Source: Dechloromonas sp. A34 (lineage in GTDB: Bacteria > Pseudomonadota > Gammaproteobacteria > Burkholderiales > Rhodocyclaceae). From it: DNA of 64,000 bases. Numbering within the stretch: the stretch's first letter is position 1; each line of letters starts with the position of its first letter. This document shows positions 1-8,304 of the stretch, piece by piece. The position numbers were made by a program, and so were the translations under genes. A model generated the notes under the pieces. It ran no database searches and was not told the DNA's origin. It saw only the letters and a list, made by a program, of their open reading frames with translations. The stretch covers positions 1,674,001-1,738,000 of the forward strand of contig NZ_CP102486.1 in the NCBI RefSeq assembly GCF_026261605.1, given 5' to 3'.

Positions 1-1173
1 GCCGGCCATGACCTGATGGCTTCGGCGCAGACCGGCACCGGCAAGACCGCTGGTTTCACGCTACCCATCCTGCATCGGCTGTGTAGCGGTCCGAACGACC
101 GCCTGACCCGCGTTGCCAAGACGCCGCGCGTCCTGGTCCTGACCCCGACCCGCGAACTGGCCATCCAGGTCGAGGAGAGCGTCCGTACCTACGGCAAGCA
201 TCTACCGATCAACTCGCTGGCCGTCTTCGGCGGCGTCGGCATCAACCCGCAGATCGCTAACCTGCGGCGTGGTGTCGATGTCCTGGTGGCGACGCCGGGT
301 CGCCTGCTCGACCATGTCCAGCAGCGCACGGTAGATCTCTCGAAAATCGAGATCTTCGTCCTCGACGAAGCTGACCGCATGCTCGACATGGGTTTCATCC
401 GCGACATCCGCAAGATCATCGCACTGCTGCCCAAACAGCGGCAGAACCTGATGTTCTCGGCCACCTTCTCGCCGGATATCCGCGAACTGGCCAGCGGCCT
501 GCTCAACAATCCGGTTTCGGTCGATGTCGCCACCCGCAACACGGCAGCCGAAACCGTCACCCAGCGTGTCATCGAAACCAATCGCGAGCAGAAGAAAGAA
601 TTGCTCTGCCACCTCTTCGCGACGCGCGGCTGGCATCAGGTCCTGGTCTTCGCCCGCACCAAGCATGGCGCCGACGCCTTGGCCAAGACGCTGGAAAAAT
701 CCGGCATCAAGTCGGCGGCCCTGCATGGCGACAAATCGCAGGGGGCTCGCACCCGGGCGCTGACCGATTTCAAGGACGGCAAGCTGGTCGCGCTGGTCGC
801 CACCGACATCGCGGCGCGTGGGCTGGATATCGATGCCTTGCCCTTTGTGATCAATTTCGAACTGCCCAATATCGCCGAAGACTATGTGCACCGTATCGGC
901 CGCACCGGCCGGGCCGGCATGGAAGGCGAGGCGATCTCGCTGGTCTGCCACGACGAGCGCGGTAGCCTGCGCGACATCGAACGGCTGATCAAGCGCGATC
1001 TGGAGCGCGAAGTCGTCGCCGGTTTCGAACCCTCGGCCCATGCCGCACCGCGTCCGGTCCAGCCGCCGCGCGGTGCCCGCAAGCCGCAACAGCCGGGGCG
1101 GCCACAGGGACAGAAAGCGCCGCAAAAGCCGGGCGGGCCGCAGCAGCATCGCAGTGGCGCCCGCCATCGCTAA
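1..1173 (+). CDS. rhlE: RhlE-type DEAD-box ATP-dependent RNA helicase (5' truncated)
   Basis: ATP-dependent RNA helicase, probably acting in RNA turnover, ribosome assembly or cold adaptation. The reading frame is open from base 1, so the N-terminus with the Q motif lies upstream of the window. Visible motifs in order: motif I AQTGTGKT at about residues 9-16 of the fragment, PTRELA near 48, TPGRLLD near 95, DEAD near 122, SAT near 153, ARGLDID near 270 and HRIGRTGR near 300. A Pro/Gly/Gln- and Arg-rich tail of about 50 residues follows, as in RhlE proteins. The family is certain; RhlE rather than another DEAD-box subgroup is inferred from the tail and overall order. Confidence 0.9.
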   Translation, partial: AGHDLMASAQTGTGKTAGFTLPILHRLCSGPNDRLTRVAKTPRVLVLTPTRELAIQVEESVRTYGKHLPINSLAVFGGVGINPQIANLRRGVDVLVATPGRLLDHVQQRTVDLSKIEIFVLDEADRMLDMGFIRDIRKIIALLPKQRQNLMFSATFSPDIRELASGLLNNPVSVDVATRNTAAETVTQRVIETNREQKKELLCHLFATRGWHQVLVFARTKHGADALAKTLEKSGIKSAALHGDKSQGARTRALTDFKDGKLVALVATDIAARGLDIDALPFVINFELPNIAEDYVHRIGRTGRAGMEGEAISLVCHDERGSLRDIERLIKRDLEREVVAGFEPSAHAAPRPVQPPRGARKPQQPGRPQGQKAPQKPGGPQQHRSGARHR

Positions 1174-1188
1174 TTGAATCGTGGTTCA

Positions 1189-1219
1189 CGCACCTCACGG
1201 GTTCTTCCCGCGGGGTGCG
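1189..1219 (+). other. stem-loop downstream of the helicase gene
   Basis: An interrupted inverted repeat (CGCACC...GGTGCG outside, CGGG...CCCG inside) lies 16 bases after the helicase stop. No T-run follows, so it is at best a weak or Rho-assisted end of transcription. In the rest of the 180-base gap up to mshE I see no convincing sigma-70 promoter. Confidence 0.3.
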
Positions 1220-1354
1220 CCAGCAGAAACCAAAAATTAGCTCCCAATCGCCAGAGTGCTGGCTTGTCGCGCCTCTAAAAAACGTCTACTGTGTAAACTG
1301 TTGCCATAATTTCATACTGTTAGCGCAGTTTCTTAAGGTTTTTTGGAGGTTGGG

Positions 1355-3064
1355 ATGCCCCCCCCGCAGAAAGTCCGTCTCGGAGATTTGCTGATCCAGC
1401 AAGGTTTGCTGACCGACGAGCAGCTCAAGCTGTCGCTCGATGAGCAGAAGCGTACCGGGCGCAAACTCGGGCGGGTTTTCGTCGAAAGCGGCTATGTCAC
1501 GGAAGAGGGTATCTCGCAGGCGCTGGCCCGGCAGTTGCGCATCCCCTTCATCGACCTCAAGAGCTTCACCCCCAAACCCGAGCTGATCAAGCTCCTGCCG
1601 GAAGCGCCGGCCCGCCGTTTCCGGGCGCTGGTCCTCGATCGGTTGCCGGATGGTCGCCTGCAGGTCGGCATGTCCGATCCGACCGACCTTCAGGCTTATG
1701 ACGAGATCAGCCGCCTGGTGAAATGCGAGATCGATCTCGCCGTGCTCACCGAAAGCCAGTTGCTGGCCATGGTCGACCGGGTCTATCACCGTGGCGAGCA
1801 GATCACCGGGTTGGCCAAGGAACTGACCGCCGAACTCGGCGATATTCCCATCGAATTCGGCGATCTGCTCGGCCTGACGCCGGGTGCTGAGGATGCGCCG
1901 GTCGTCAAGTTGCTGCAGACCGTGTTCGAAGAAGCGATGCGCCTGCGCGCCTCGGACATTCACTTCGAACCGCAGGAAAAAGGCTTGCGCATCCGCTTCC
2001 GCATCGACGGTGTGCTGCATATCCAGACCGAGGCCGATGCCAAGATCGCCTCCGCCGTTGCGCTGCGCCTGAAGCTGATGTCCGGTCTCGACATCTCGGA
2101 AAAACGCCTGCCCCAGGATGGCCGCTTCAACATCAAGGTCCGCACCAGTCCGGTCGATGTCCGGATCTCGACGCTGCCGACCCAGTATGGCGAGTCGGTC
2201 GTCATGCGCTTGCTCAACCAGAATACCGGACTGCTCGGGCTGGACAAGACGGGCATGCCAGAACGCGTGCTCGAGCGCTTCCGCCATTCGCTGAAGCGGC
2301 CGAGCGGCATGGTGCTGGTTACCGGGCCGACCGGTTCCGGCAAGACGACGACGCTTTACGCCGCGCTCAACGAACTGAACAGCCCGGAAAAGAAGGTCAT
2401 TACCGTCGAGGACCCGGTCGAGTACCGCCTTCCCGGCCTGAATCAGGTCCAGGTCCATGAAAAGATCGACCTCTCGTTTTCGCGCGTGCTGCGCACCGTG
2501 CTGCGGCAGGATCCGGACATCGTGCTGATCGGCGAAATGCGCGACCAGGAGACCGCCGAGATCGGCATGCGGGCCGCGATGACCGGTCACCTTGTGCTCT
2601 CCACCCTGCATACCAACGACGCGATTTCAACGCCGATCCGCCTGCTCGACATGGGCGTTCCTCGCTACATGGTGGCCCTGTCGGTGCATATGGTCATTGC
2701 CCAGCGGCTGGTTCGCGTGATCTGCGCCAACTGTCGCGAAGCTCACGTCCCGACGCCGGCCGAACATGAGTGGCTGCGTTACGAACTGGGCGCCGAGGTC
2801 GATCGGCACACCTACCAGCACGGTCGCGGTTGTGCCCATTGCGGCAACAACGGCTATCAGGGGCGGACCGGCGTCTATGAGTTTCTCGAAATGAACGATG
2901 CCGTGGTCGAGGCCATCAATCATGACGATCCCGGTGAGTTCATGCGTGTCGCCCGCCAGCAGATGGCTGGCGACACACTGCGCCGCGATGCCGTGCGCCT
3001 GGTCCTGGCCGGGACGACGACCGTTGCCGAAGCCATGCGCATCAGCAATCAGTACGAGGAATAA
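1355..3064 (+). CDS. mshE: MSHA pilus assembly ATPase MshE (c-di-GMP-binding)
   Basis: Cytoplasmic GspE/PilB-type hexameric ATPase that powers extension of the mannose-sensitive haemagglutinin type IV pilus. The start is set at ATG 1355 because GGAGG sits at 1345-1349; an upstream TTG at 1343 would overlap that ribosome site. The 569-residue protein opens with two tandem 24-residue MshEN motifs (about residues 8-31 and 37-60; both follow the [R/K]LG...G...Q pattern), which in this family bind c-di-GMP. The Walker A motif GPTGSGKT is near residue 325, the Walker B region LIGEMRDQET follows, and a CxxC...CxxC zinc site (CANC, CAHC) lies in the C-terminal domain. mshG follows after 6 bases, consistent with an operon. 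Confidence 0.96.
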   Translation: MPPPQKVRLGDLLIQQGLLTDEQLKLSLDEQKRTGRKLGRVFVESGYVTEEGISQALARQLRIPFIDLKSFTPKPELIKLLPEAPARRFRALVLDRLPDGRLQVGMSDPTDLQAYDEISRLVKCEIDLAVLTESQLLAMVDRVYHRGEQITGLAKELTAELGDIPIEFGDLLGLTPGAEDAPVVKLLQTVFEEAMRLRASDIHFEPQEKGLRIRFRIDGVLHIQTEADAKIASAVALRLKLMSGLDISEKRLPQDGRFNIKVRTSPVDVRISTLPTQYGESVVMRLLNQNTGLLGLDKTGMPERVLERFRHSLKRPSGMVLVTGPTGSGKTTTLYAALNELNSPEKKVITVEDPVEYRLPGLNQVQVHEKIDLSFSRVLRTVLRQDPDIVLIGEMRDQETAEIGMRAAMTGHLVLSTLHTNDAISTPIRLLDMGVPRYMVALSVHMVIAQRLVRVICANCREAHVPTPAEHEWLRYELGAEVDRHTYQHGRGCAHCGNNGYQGRTGVYEFLEMNDAVVEAINHDDPGEFMRVARQQMAGDTLRRDAVRLVLAGTTTVAEAMRISNQYEE

Positions 3065-3070
3065 GGGCGC

Positions 3071-4297
3071 GTGGCCAATTTCGCCTACACCGGCCGCGAT
3101 GCCGGCGGCAAACTGATCGAAGGGGTGGTCGACGGCACCTCGGCCGGCGGTGTGGCAGACATCCTGCAGGGGCGCGGCGTCACGCCGCTGAGCATCAAGG
3201 AAACGCGGGCCGGCCGGTCGGCCGATATCAACCTGAACCTGTCGTTCTTCAAGCCCAAGGTCGAGCATGTCGATGTGCTGCTCTTCTCGCGGCAGATCCA
3301 TACCCTGCTCAAGGCCGGCGTGCCGATCATGCGCGCCTTGGGTGGCCTGCAGGATTCAGCGACCAACCCGGCAATGAAGGCGGTGATCGCCGACGTCAAG
3401 GAGAGCCTGGAGGCCGGGCGCGAACTGTCGGTCTCGCTGGCCCGCCATCCCAAGGTCTTCGGCTCCTTCTACATCTCGATGGTGCGGGTCGGCGAAGCGA
3501 CTGGCCTGCTCGACGAAATCTTCCTGCGCCTCTTCGACCACATGGAGTTCGAGCGCTACATGCGCGAACAGGTCAAGTCGGCCCTGCGCTACCCGATGTT
3601 CGTCGTGCTCGCCATGGCGGCCGCCATCGTCGTCGTCAATCTGTTCGTGATCCCGGCCTTTGCCAAGGTCTTTGCCGGTTTCGGCGCGGAGTTGCCGCTG
3701 ATGACGCGCATTTTGCTCGGCTTCTCCAACTTCATGATCACTTGGTGGTCGGCCATGCTGGTCGGCCTGGTCGTTGCCATCTTTGCCTTCCGCGCCTGGG
3801 TCGGTACCCGGAGCGGGCAAATGCAATGGGAAGCCTTGACCCTGCGTTTCCCGATCGCCGGGAAAATCGTCAGCAAGGCCGCCATGGCCCGTTTTTCCCG
3901 CAGTTTCGCCTTGAGCATGCGGAGCGGGGTGCCGGTCATGCAGGCCCTGACCAATGCGGCGCAGACCGTAGACAACAGCTACATCGCGGCCAAGATCGAG
4001 AGCATGCGCGATACGGTCGAACGCGGCGAAAGCGTGCTGCGTGCCGCCATTGCCTCGCGCTTTTTTACGCCAGTGGTGCTGCAGATGATCTCGGTCGGCG
4101 AAGAGTCGGGCGCGCTCGACGACATGCTGGATGAAGTCGGCCAGATGTATCAGCGTGAAGTCGAGTATGAATTGAAGACCCTGGGCCAGCAGATCGAACC
4201 GATCCTGATCGTCTGCCTGGGTGCCCTGGTGCTGGTGCTCGCACTCGGCATCTTCCTGCCGATGTGGGACCTCGGCAAGGTAGCGGTCAAGCGATGA
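3071..4297 (+). CDS. mshG: MSHA pilus inner-membrane platform protein MshG
   Basis: GspF/PilC-type polytopic inner-membrane protein, the platform on which the MshE ATPase acts. It starts with GTG at 3071, six bases after the mshE stop; an in-frame ATG at 3284 would remove conserved sequence. The 408 residues contain two T2SSF repeats, each with the typical GE(A/E)(T/S)G motif (VGEATGLLDE and VGEESGALDDML), and three hydrophobic segments near residues 175-195, 220-245 and 375-400. Length is normal for the family. The stop is one base before the mshF start. Confidence 0.95.
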   Translation: MANFAYTGRDAGGKLIEGVVDGTSAGGVADILQGRGVTPLSIKETRAGRSADINLNLSFFKPKVEHVDVLLFSRQIHTLLKAGVPIMRALGGLQDSATNPAMKAVIADVKESLEAGRELSVSLARHPKVFGSFYISMVRVGEATGLLDEIFLRLFDHMEFERYMREQVKSALRYPMFVVLAMAAAIVVVNLFVIPAFAKVFAGFGAELPLMTRILLGFSNFMITWWSAMLVGLVVAIFAFRAWVGTRSGQMQWEALTLRFPIAGKIVSKAAMARFSRSFALSMRSGVPVMQALTNAAQTVDNSYIAAKIESMRDTVERGESVLRAAIASRFFTPVVLQMISVGEESGALDDMLDEVGQMYQREVEYELKTLGQQIEPILIVCLGALVLVLALGIFLPMWDLGKVAVKR

Positions 4298-4298
4298 G

Positions 4299-4732
4299 AT
4301 GGCGATGCGACGTTATTACGAATTCGCCGTGGTCGTCATTCTGCTCAGCATCCTGGCCTTGCTCCTGATGCAATCCCTGGGGCGGACCAGGAGCGATATG
4401 GAGGAAGCAGGTGTCCAGGTCGAGGCGGCGGTAATGCGGACTGAATTGATGGAGGTGCTGGCGCATCGGGAAACCTTTGGCGGGGTGTTACCGGCGACCG
4501 ACAACCCGGTCGAATGGGTCACCAGCAAGCCTAGGAACTATCGGGGGAAGTCGATGAAATACCCGATGAGAAGGCGGTCTGGTATTTCGACCGCCGTGCC
4601 GGTGAACTGGTTTATCGCTATGAGGATGGACGGCGGGCGCGTTTTCGCCTGAGCCGGGAAGCGGGACCGAGCACTGCCCGGGGCGTGATTGCCGGTGTCG
4701 GGCTGCTCCGAATTGATGATAAGCCGGAATAG
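4299..4732 (+). CDS. mshF: MSHA biogenesis protein MshF, interrupted by a -1 frameshift
   Basis: Small membrane-anchored MSHA biogenesis protein: a short N-terminal part, one hydrophobic helix (about residues 9-25), then a soluble domain. The frame opened at ATG 4299 is read correctly up to about 4544 and then drifts into unrelated sequence. From 4544 onward the next frame continues plausible MshF-like sequence (for example AVWYFDRRAGELVYRY) to TAG at 4730-4732. The switch falls in a run of five G at 4543-4547. Adding one G gives a continuous 144-residue protein, the expected size. Position between mshG and the pilin genes matches the MSHA locus of Vibrio and Shewanella. Identity rests on position and general character more than on motifs. 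Confidence 0.7.
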
Positions 4733-4735
4733 GCC

Positions 4736-4764
4736 TTGAGAAAGAAGGGGTATATGACTAAAGT
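4736..4764 (+). promoter_or_regulatory. possible sigma-70 promoter ahead of the pilin genes
   Basis: TTGAGA (4736-4741) and TAAAGT (4759-4764) are separated by 17 bases in the short gap between mshF and the first pilin gene. The -10 match is only moderate. A separate pilin promoter would fit the terminator found after mshA. Confidence 0.28.
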
Positions 4765-4792
4765 AACAGGCTTGTCAGCCAATAACGAAAAT

Positions 4793-5367
4793 ATGGAAAA
4801 ACGAGACAAGGCTTTGGGGGGCAACGCCAGTCGGGCTTCACGCTGATCGAACTGATCGTCGTCGTGATCATCCTGGGCATATTGGCCGCCGTCGCCTTGC
4901 CGCGCTTCATCAACCTCCAGCGCGATGCTCGCATCGCCAAGCTGCAGGCAGCGCGAGGCAGCGTTTCGGCCGGTTCGGCGCTGGTACATGCCACCACGCT
5001 GTCGCGCAGCGGCGTCGCCGATGCCAATAATTGCGTCACCAGCGGCATTGCTGCCAACAACAACAGCGGGGCGACGGGCACCGTCTGTACCGAGAACGGC
5101 CTGATCTTCATGGTCTTCGGTTATCCGCAAGTCACCGCCTTCGGTGGCAACCCGGGCATCCTGGCGATGGCCGGCCTGACCGGCATCTACAACCCGACCC
5201 AGGCCCAACTCGAGGCCGAGGGCTACACCTACACCGCGACCGGCGGGGTGGCAACCTTCGGGGTCGTCGGCGCGACTGATCCCACAACCTGTTTCTTTAC
5301 CTATACCCAGCCGGTCGCAGCCAATACCGCCGCAATGATTAGCGGGCTGACTCTTGCCGGGTGCTGA
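4793..5367 (+). CDS. mshB: MSHA-type prepilin (MshB-like), interrupted by a -1 frameshift near its N-terminus
   Basis: Type IV prepilin with the class III methylation motif [19 protein letters not shown]: Gly(-1), Phe(+1), Glu(+5) and a hydrophobic alpha-1 helix. In the frame of this motif there is no ATG, GTG or TTG between a stop at 4783 and the motif. ATG 4793 lies in another frame and reaches the motif only if one G is added to the run of six at 4816-4821; the repaired protein is 191 residues with a short basic leader. Four cysteines follow in the globular part, among them a pair around the glycine/asparagine-rich loop, and one is C-terminal. No strong ribosome site precedes 4793. It precedes mshA, hence MshB by position. 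Confidence 0.75.
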
Positions 5368-5389
5368 TTTTCAAATTGAGGAGCAACAA

Positions 5390-5854
5390 ATGAAAACGAT
5401 GCAAAAAGGTTTTACGCTGATCGAACTGATCGTCGTGATCGTCATTCTCGGCATCCTGGCCGCAACGGCGTTACCGAAATTTATCGACCTTAGCTCGGAC
5501 GCGCGGCAGGGTGTATTGAATGCTGTTGGCGCCTCGATGCGGGGTGTGAACACCATGGTCTATGGAAAGGCAGCAGCGCAGGGGAAGTTGGGTCCTGCTG
5601 AGACGGTGACGATTAACGGTGCGGCCGTCAGCACCGTCTGTGGCTATCTGGCGACCGGGGCGATGACGGGACAACTTGACCTGAATCCGGCATCGGATTT
5701 CACCGTTACCGCGGCGACCGGCGTCGTTGCCCACGCCAAGGCGCCGACAGTGGCCAACTGTAGCGTCACCTATACTCAGCCGCCGCTCTCTGCGACCAGT
5801 ACGTGCGATGCTGCCAGCATTCCGGCGTATGCCTCTGTTGTCACTGGTTGCTAA
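5390..5854 (+). CDS. mshA: MSHA major pilin MshA
   Basis: Type IVa-like pilin subunit exported to the inner membrane, processed by prepilin peptidase and polymerised into the MSHA pilus. ATG 5390 follows a good ribosome site (GAGGAG, 5378-5383). The leader MKTMQKG is cut before [18 protein letters not shown], with the conserved Glu at +5. The mature part is about 147 residues with four cysteines, two of them near the C-terminus as expected for a disulfide-bounded pilin loop. The strong terminator at 5916-5940 directly downstream fits high expression of this gene, which is why I assign MshA here and MshB to the preceding pilin. Confidence 0.9.
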   Translation: MKTMQKGFTLIELIVVIVILGILAATALPKFIDLSSDARQGVLNAVGASMRGVNTMVYGKAAAQGKLGPAETVTINGAAVSTVCGYLATGAMTGQLDLNPASDFTVTAATGVVAHAKAPTVANCSVTYTQPPLSATSTCDAASIPAYASVVTGC

Positions 5855-5915
5855 ACCGCAAGCCAGCCAGCGTGGCCTGGAACCAGGGGGCCGCCTGGCT
5901 GTACTGAACCTGTTA

Positions 5916-5940
5916 AATCCGGGCGCCAGCCCGGGTTTTT
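5916..5940 (+). terminator. Rho-independent terminator after mshA
   Basis: A nine-base-pair GC-rich stem (5916-5924 with 5929-5937, loop GCCA) is followed by a T-run ending at 5940. A second, longer imperfect hairpin lies just upstream (about 5867-5900, AGCCAG...CTGGCT). The mshC start is three bases after the T-run, so the terminator probably attenuates expression of the minor pilins relative to mshA. Confidence 0.8.
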
Positions 5941-5942
5941 CG

Positions 5943-6425
5943 ATGAGTATCGGGAAAATCAAGCCGCGGCGTTGCCGCGGTTTTACCATCGTCGAGCTGA
6001 TCGTGGTGATCACTATTGCCGGCATCCTGGCGGCTTTTGTCGTTCCCAAGTGGCGGGGCGGTACTGGCTTTGAAGAGCGCGGTTATCGCGATCAGGTAGC
6101 CGCCGCCCTGCGCTATGCGCAGAAGTCGGCCATCGCGGCGCGGCGGACGGTATGCGCCAATTTCACGACGACGCCCAGTGTGTTGAGCGTGCAGATTTCA
6201 AGCGCCCAGGGGGCGGCCAATTGCGCGGTTGGCGGACCTCTGCTCGGGCCGGATGACCAGAACCTGATACTTGCCGCGACGTCGCCCGCCGCTTTTGCGG
6301 CGGCACCGGCCAGTGTGGTCTTCGATGCGGCAGGCCGGCCGAATGCGGCGGCCATCATCAGTTTCGCCGGCCTGCCGGGTACGCTGGATGTGATCGTCGA
6401 GGCCGAGACTGGTTATGTCCATTGA
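5943..6425 (+). CDS. mshC: MSHA minor pilin MshC (GspH-type pseudopilin)
   Basis: Minor pilin with prepilin motif RGFTIVELIVVITIAGILA near residues 12-30 and conserved Glu +5. ATG 5943 is the first codon in frame that gives a normal short leader (MSIGKIKPRRCRG). The remaining 130 residues have the GspH/FimT-like layout and two cysteines. The 3' end overlaps mshD by 11 bases, which implies translational coupling. Confidence 0.82.
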   Translation: MSIGKIKPRRCRGFTIVELIVVITIAGILAAFVVPKWRGGTGFEERGYRDQVAAALRYAQKSAIAARRTVCANFTTTPSVLSVQISSAQGAANCAVGGPLLGPDDQNLILAATSPAAFAAAPASVVFDAAGRPNAAAIISFAGLPGTLDVIVEAETGYVH

Positions 6426-6984
6426 TATCGCCCTGCGGCAGCGGGGTGTGACGCTCGTCGAACTGATCGTTTTCATCGTCATCGTCAGTGTCGGCGTGGT
6501 CGGGCTTATCTCGGTGATTAGTCCGATGGTGCGTACCAGTGCCGACCCGATGGTGACCAAACAGTTGGCCGCCATTGCCGAATCACTGCTCAACGAAGCA
6601 ATCCACCAGCCTTACACCTGGTGTGATCCGGACGATACGGCGGCGACCACGGCCCAGTCCTACGCCGATTGCGCCAATCCCCAGAATACGCTCAAGGAAG
6701 TCCCGGCTGGTGGCGAGGTCCGTGGCGGTACGCCCCCCGGCACCGGCTTGGACAATGTGGCCGACTATGGGAGCGTTGTCGGCGTCAATAACATCGGCGA
6801 TGCTGCCGGCAACAATGCAATGGCCGGCTATAAAGCCGATATTGTGGTCGCCCATGCCGGAAAGGCGCTGCTCGGGGCGGCAGCTGACGACACGGCGGCC
6901 CTCAGCGTCACCGTCACGGTGACCCGCAATGGCGAGACGTTCTCGCTCACTGGCTACCGTTTTCGCTATGCGCCGCGCATCTGA
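6415..6984 (+). CDS. mshD: MSHA minor pilin MshD
   Basis: Minor pilin with N-terminal motif RGVTLVELIVFIVIVSVGVV. The 189-residue protein is somewhat longer than MshA and has a cysteine pair in the region WCDPDD...ADCANP. It starts inside the end of mshC and its own end overlaps mshO by 17 bases. MSHA loci carry this type of protein between mshC and mshO, and the assignment uses both motif and order. Confidence 0.8.
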   Translation: MSIDIALRQRGVTLVELIVFIVIVSVGVVGLISVISPMVRTSADPMVTKQLAAIAESLLNEAIHQPYTWCDPDDTAATTAQSYADCANPQNTLKEVPAGGEVRGGTPPGTGLDNVADYGSVVGVNNIGDAAGNNAMAGYKADIVVAHAGKALLGAAADDTAALSVTVTVTRNGETFSLTGYRFRYAPRI

Positions 6985-7798
6985 TTTTCGCCCCTTGGGC
7001 ATCGCGCGCGGCTTCACGCTGGTCGAGATGATCATCGCCATCGTCATCACCGGTATCCTGGTGGCCATGGTCTCGATGTTCGGGCGTCGCCAGATCGATT
7101 CCTATCTCGATATCGCCAACCGGGCCGAATTGTCCGATGCGGCCGACACCGCCTTGCGCCGCATCTCCCGCGACCTGCAATCGGCCCTGCCGAACAGCCT
7201 TCGCAATGATTCCGCCAATTTTCTGGAATTCGTGCCGATCCTGGATGCCGGCCGCTATCGGGCCGATATCGGCGGCGGGGCCGGCGACGACCCGCTGGAA
7301 TTTGGCAACAACTCCGACGGCAGTTTCGATGTCTTCGGGCCGCCGGTGACGATCGGGGCCGGCGAGCAACTGGTCATCTTCAACCTCGGGCAGGACGGCT
7401 CGGATGTCTATGCCGGCACCAGTCGCCGCAGCGCGACAGCGGGTGCCAACCTGACCAAGGTGACTTTCGCCCCGGCCGGAACACAGTTTCCGCTGGCGTC
7501 GCCGCAAAACCGCTTCCAGATCGTCGGTACGCCGGTGACCTACGAGTGCGCCGCCGACGTTGCCAATCCAGCCAACGGCCGGCTTGTCCGGCATTGGGGC
7601 TACGGTTGGGCGCAGCCGCCGGCCCTTGGCGCCGGTGCACAGTCGGCGGTACTGGTCGGCAATGTCGCAGCCTGTTCGTTCAGCTATGTATCGGGTGTCC
7701 TGCAACGTAACGGAATGGTGGTGATCCGCCTGACCCTGACCCGCAACGATGAATCAGTCGACCTGCTGCATCAGGTCGATGTGTTGAATACGCCATGA
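6968..7798 (+). CDS. mshO: MSHA minor pilin MshO (GspJ-type)
   Basis: Larger minor pilin, 276 residues, with prepilin motif RGFTLVEMIIAIVITGILV near residues 14-32. ATG 6968 is preferred over an in-frame upstream start because it places the motif after a short basic leader. The globular domain is long and glycine-rich with two cysteines in the second half. It overlaps mshD at the start and mshP (ATGA) at the end. GspJ-like pseudopilins of this kind are expected in the pilus tip or initiation complex. Confidence 0.82.
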   Translation: MRRASDFRPLGIARGFTLVEMIIAIVITGILVAMVSMFGRRQIDSYLDIANRAELSDAADTALRRISRDLQSALPNSLRNDSANFLEFVPILDAGRYRADIGGGAGDDPLEFGNNSDGSFDVFGPPVTIGAGEQLVIFNLGQDGSDVYAGTSRRSATAGANLTKVTFAPAGTQFPLASPQNRFQIVGTPVTYECAADVANPANGRLVRHWGYGWAQPPALGAGAQSAVLVGNVAACSFSYVSGVLQRNGMVVIRLTLTRNDESVDLLHQVDVLNTP

Positions 7799-8277
7799 GA
7801 CGCTGCGGCCGGACGCTTCCCGATCGACTGCAGCGCGGCGTTTCACTGATCGCGGCAATCTTCCTGCTGCTCCTGATGGCGGGGCTGGCGGCTTTCATGG
7901 CCAGCATCCTGATGGCAACGCATGTCAACTTTGCGGCAGACATTGGCGGTTCGCGGGCCTACCAGGCGGCGCGGGCCGGTGTCGAGTGGGGCATGTTCCA
8001 GCTCGACTCCAATGCTGCTACGGCCGGCCTGCCCAACTGCCCGGCTTCCCCCGCCAGCATCAATACCATTCCCGGTCATAGCATCGAGGTGACTTGCCAG
8101 GCCTTTCCCGACGCTGCGACCTGGTATCAGGAGGGTGGCAAGCGGATTCGGATCTTCAGGCTGGTTTCGACAGCGACCGCCCTTGGCGTTCGGGCTCCAG
8201 GAATCGAGCGGCAAGTTGTCGTGACCATCGAGAAATGCCGTGACACAGCAATTACGACAGCGCCCTATGACTGTTAA
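7795..8277 (+). CDS. mshP: MSHA biogenesis protein MshP (PilX-like)
   Basis: 160-residue protein with a PilX/GspK-type N-terminus: basic leader, then RGVSLIAAIFLLLLMAGLAA. As in other MshP proteins the usual Glu +5 is absent. A helix containing the AYQAARAGVEWG segment follows, the signature of PilX-like minor pilins. Start ATG 7795 overlaps the mshO stop. Four cysteines occur in the C-terminal half. Confidence 0.82.
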   Translation: MRRCGRTLPDRLQRGVSLIAAIFLLLLMAGLAAFMASILMATHVNFAADIGGSRAYQAARAGVEWGMFQLDSNAATAGLPNCPASPASINTIPGHSIEVTCQAFPDAATWYQEGGKRIRIFRLVSTATALGVRAPGIERQVVVTIEKCRDTAITTAPYDC

Positions 8278-8304
8278 TGCAGCTTCCGGGGCGGGAGGAA
8301 ACCC

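Noticed and set aside
1286..2611. Minus-strand frame over mshE
   Set aside because: Antisense shadow of a clear MshE.
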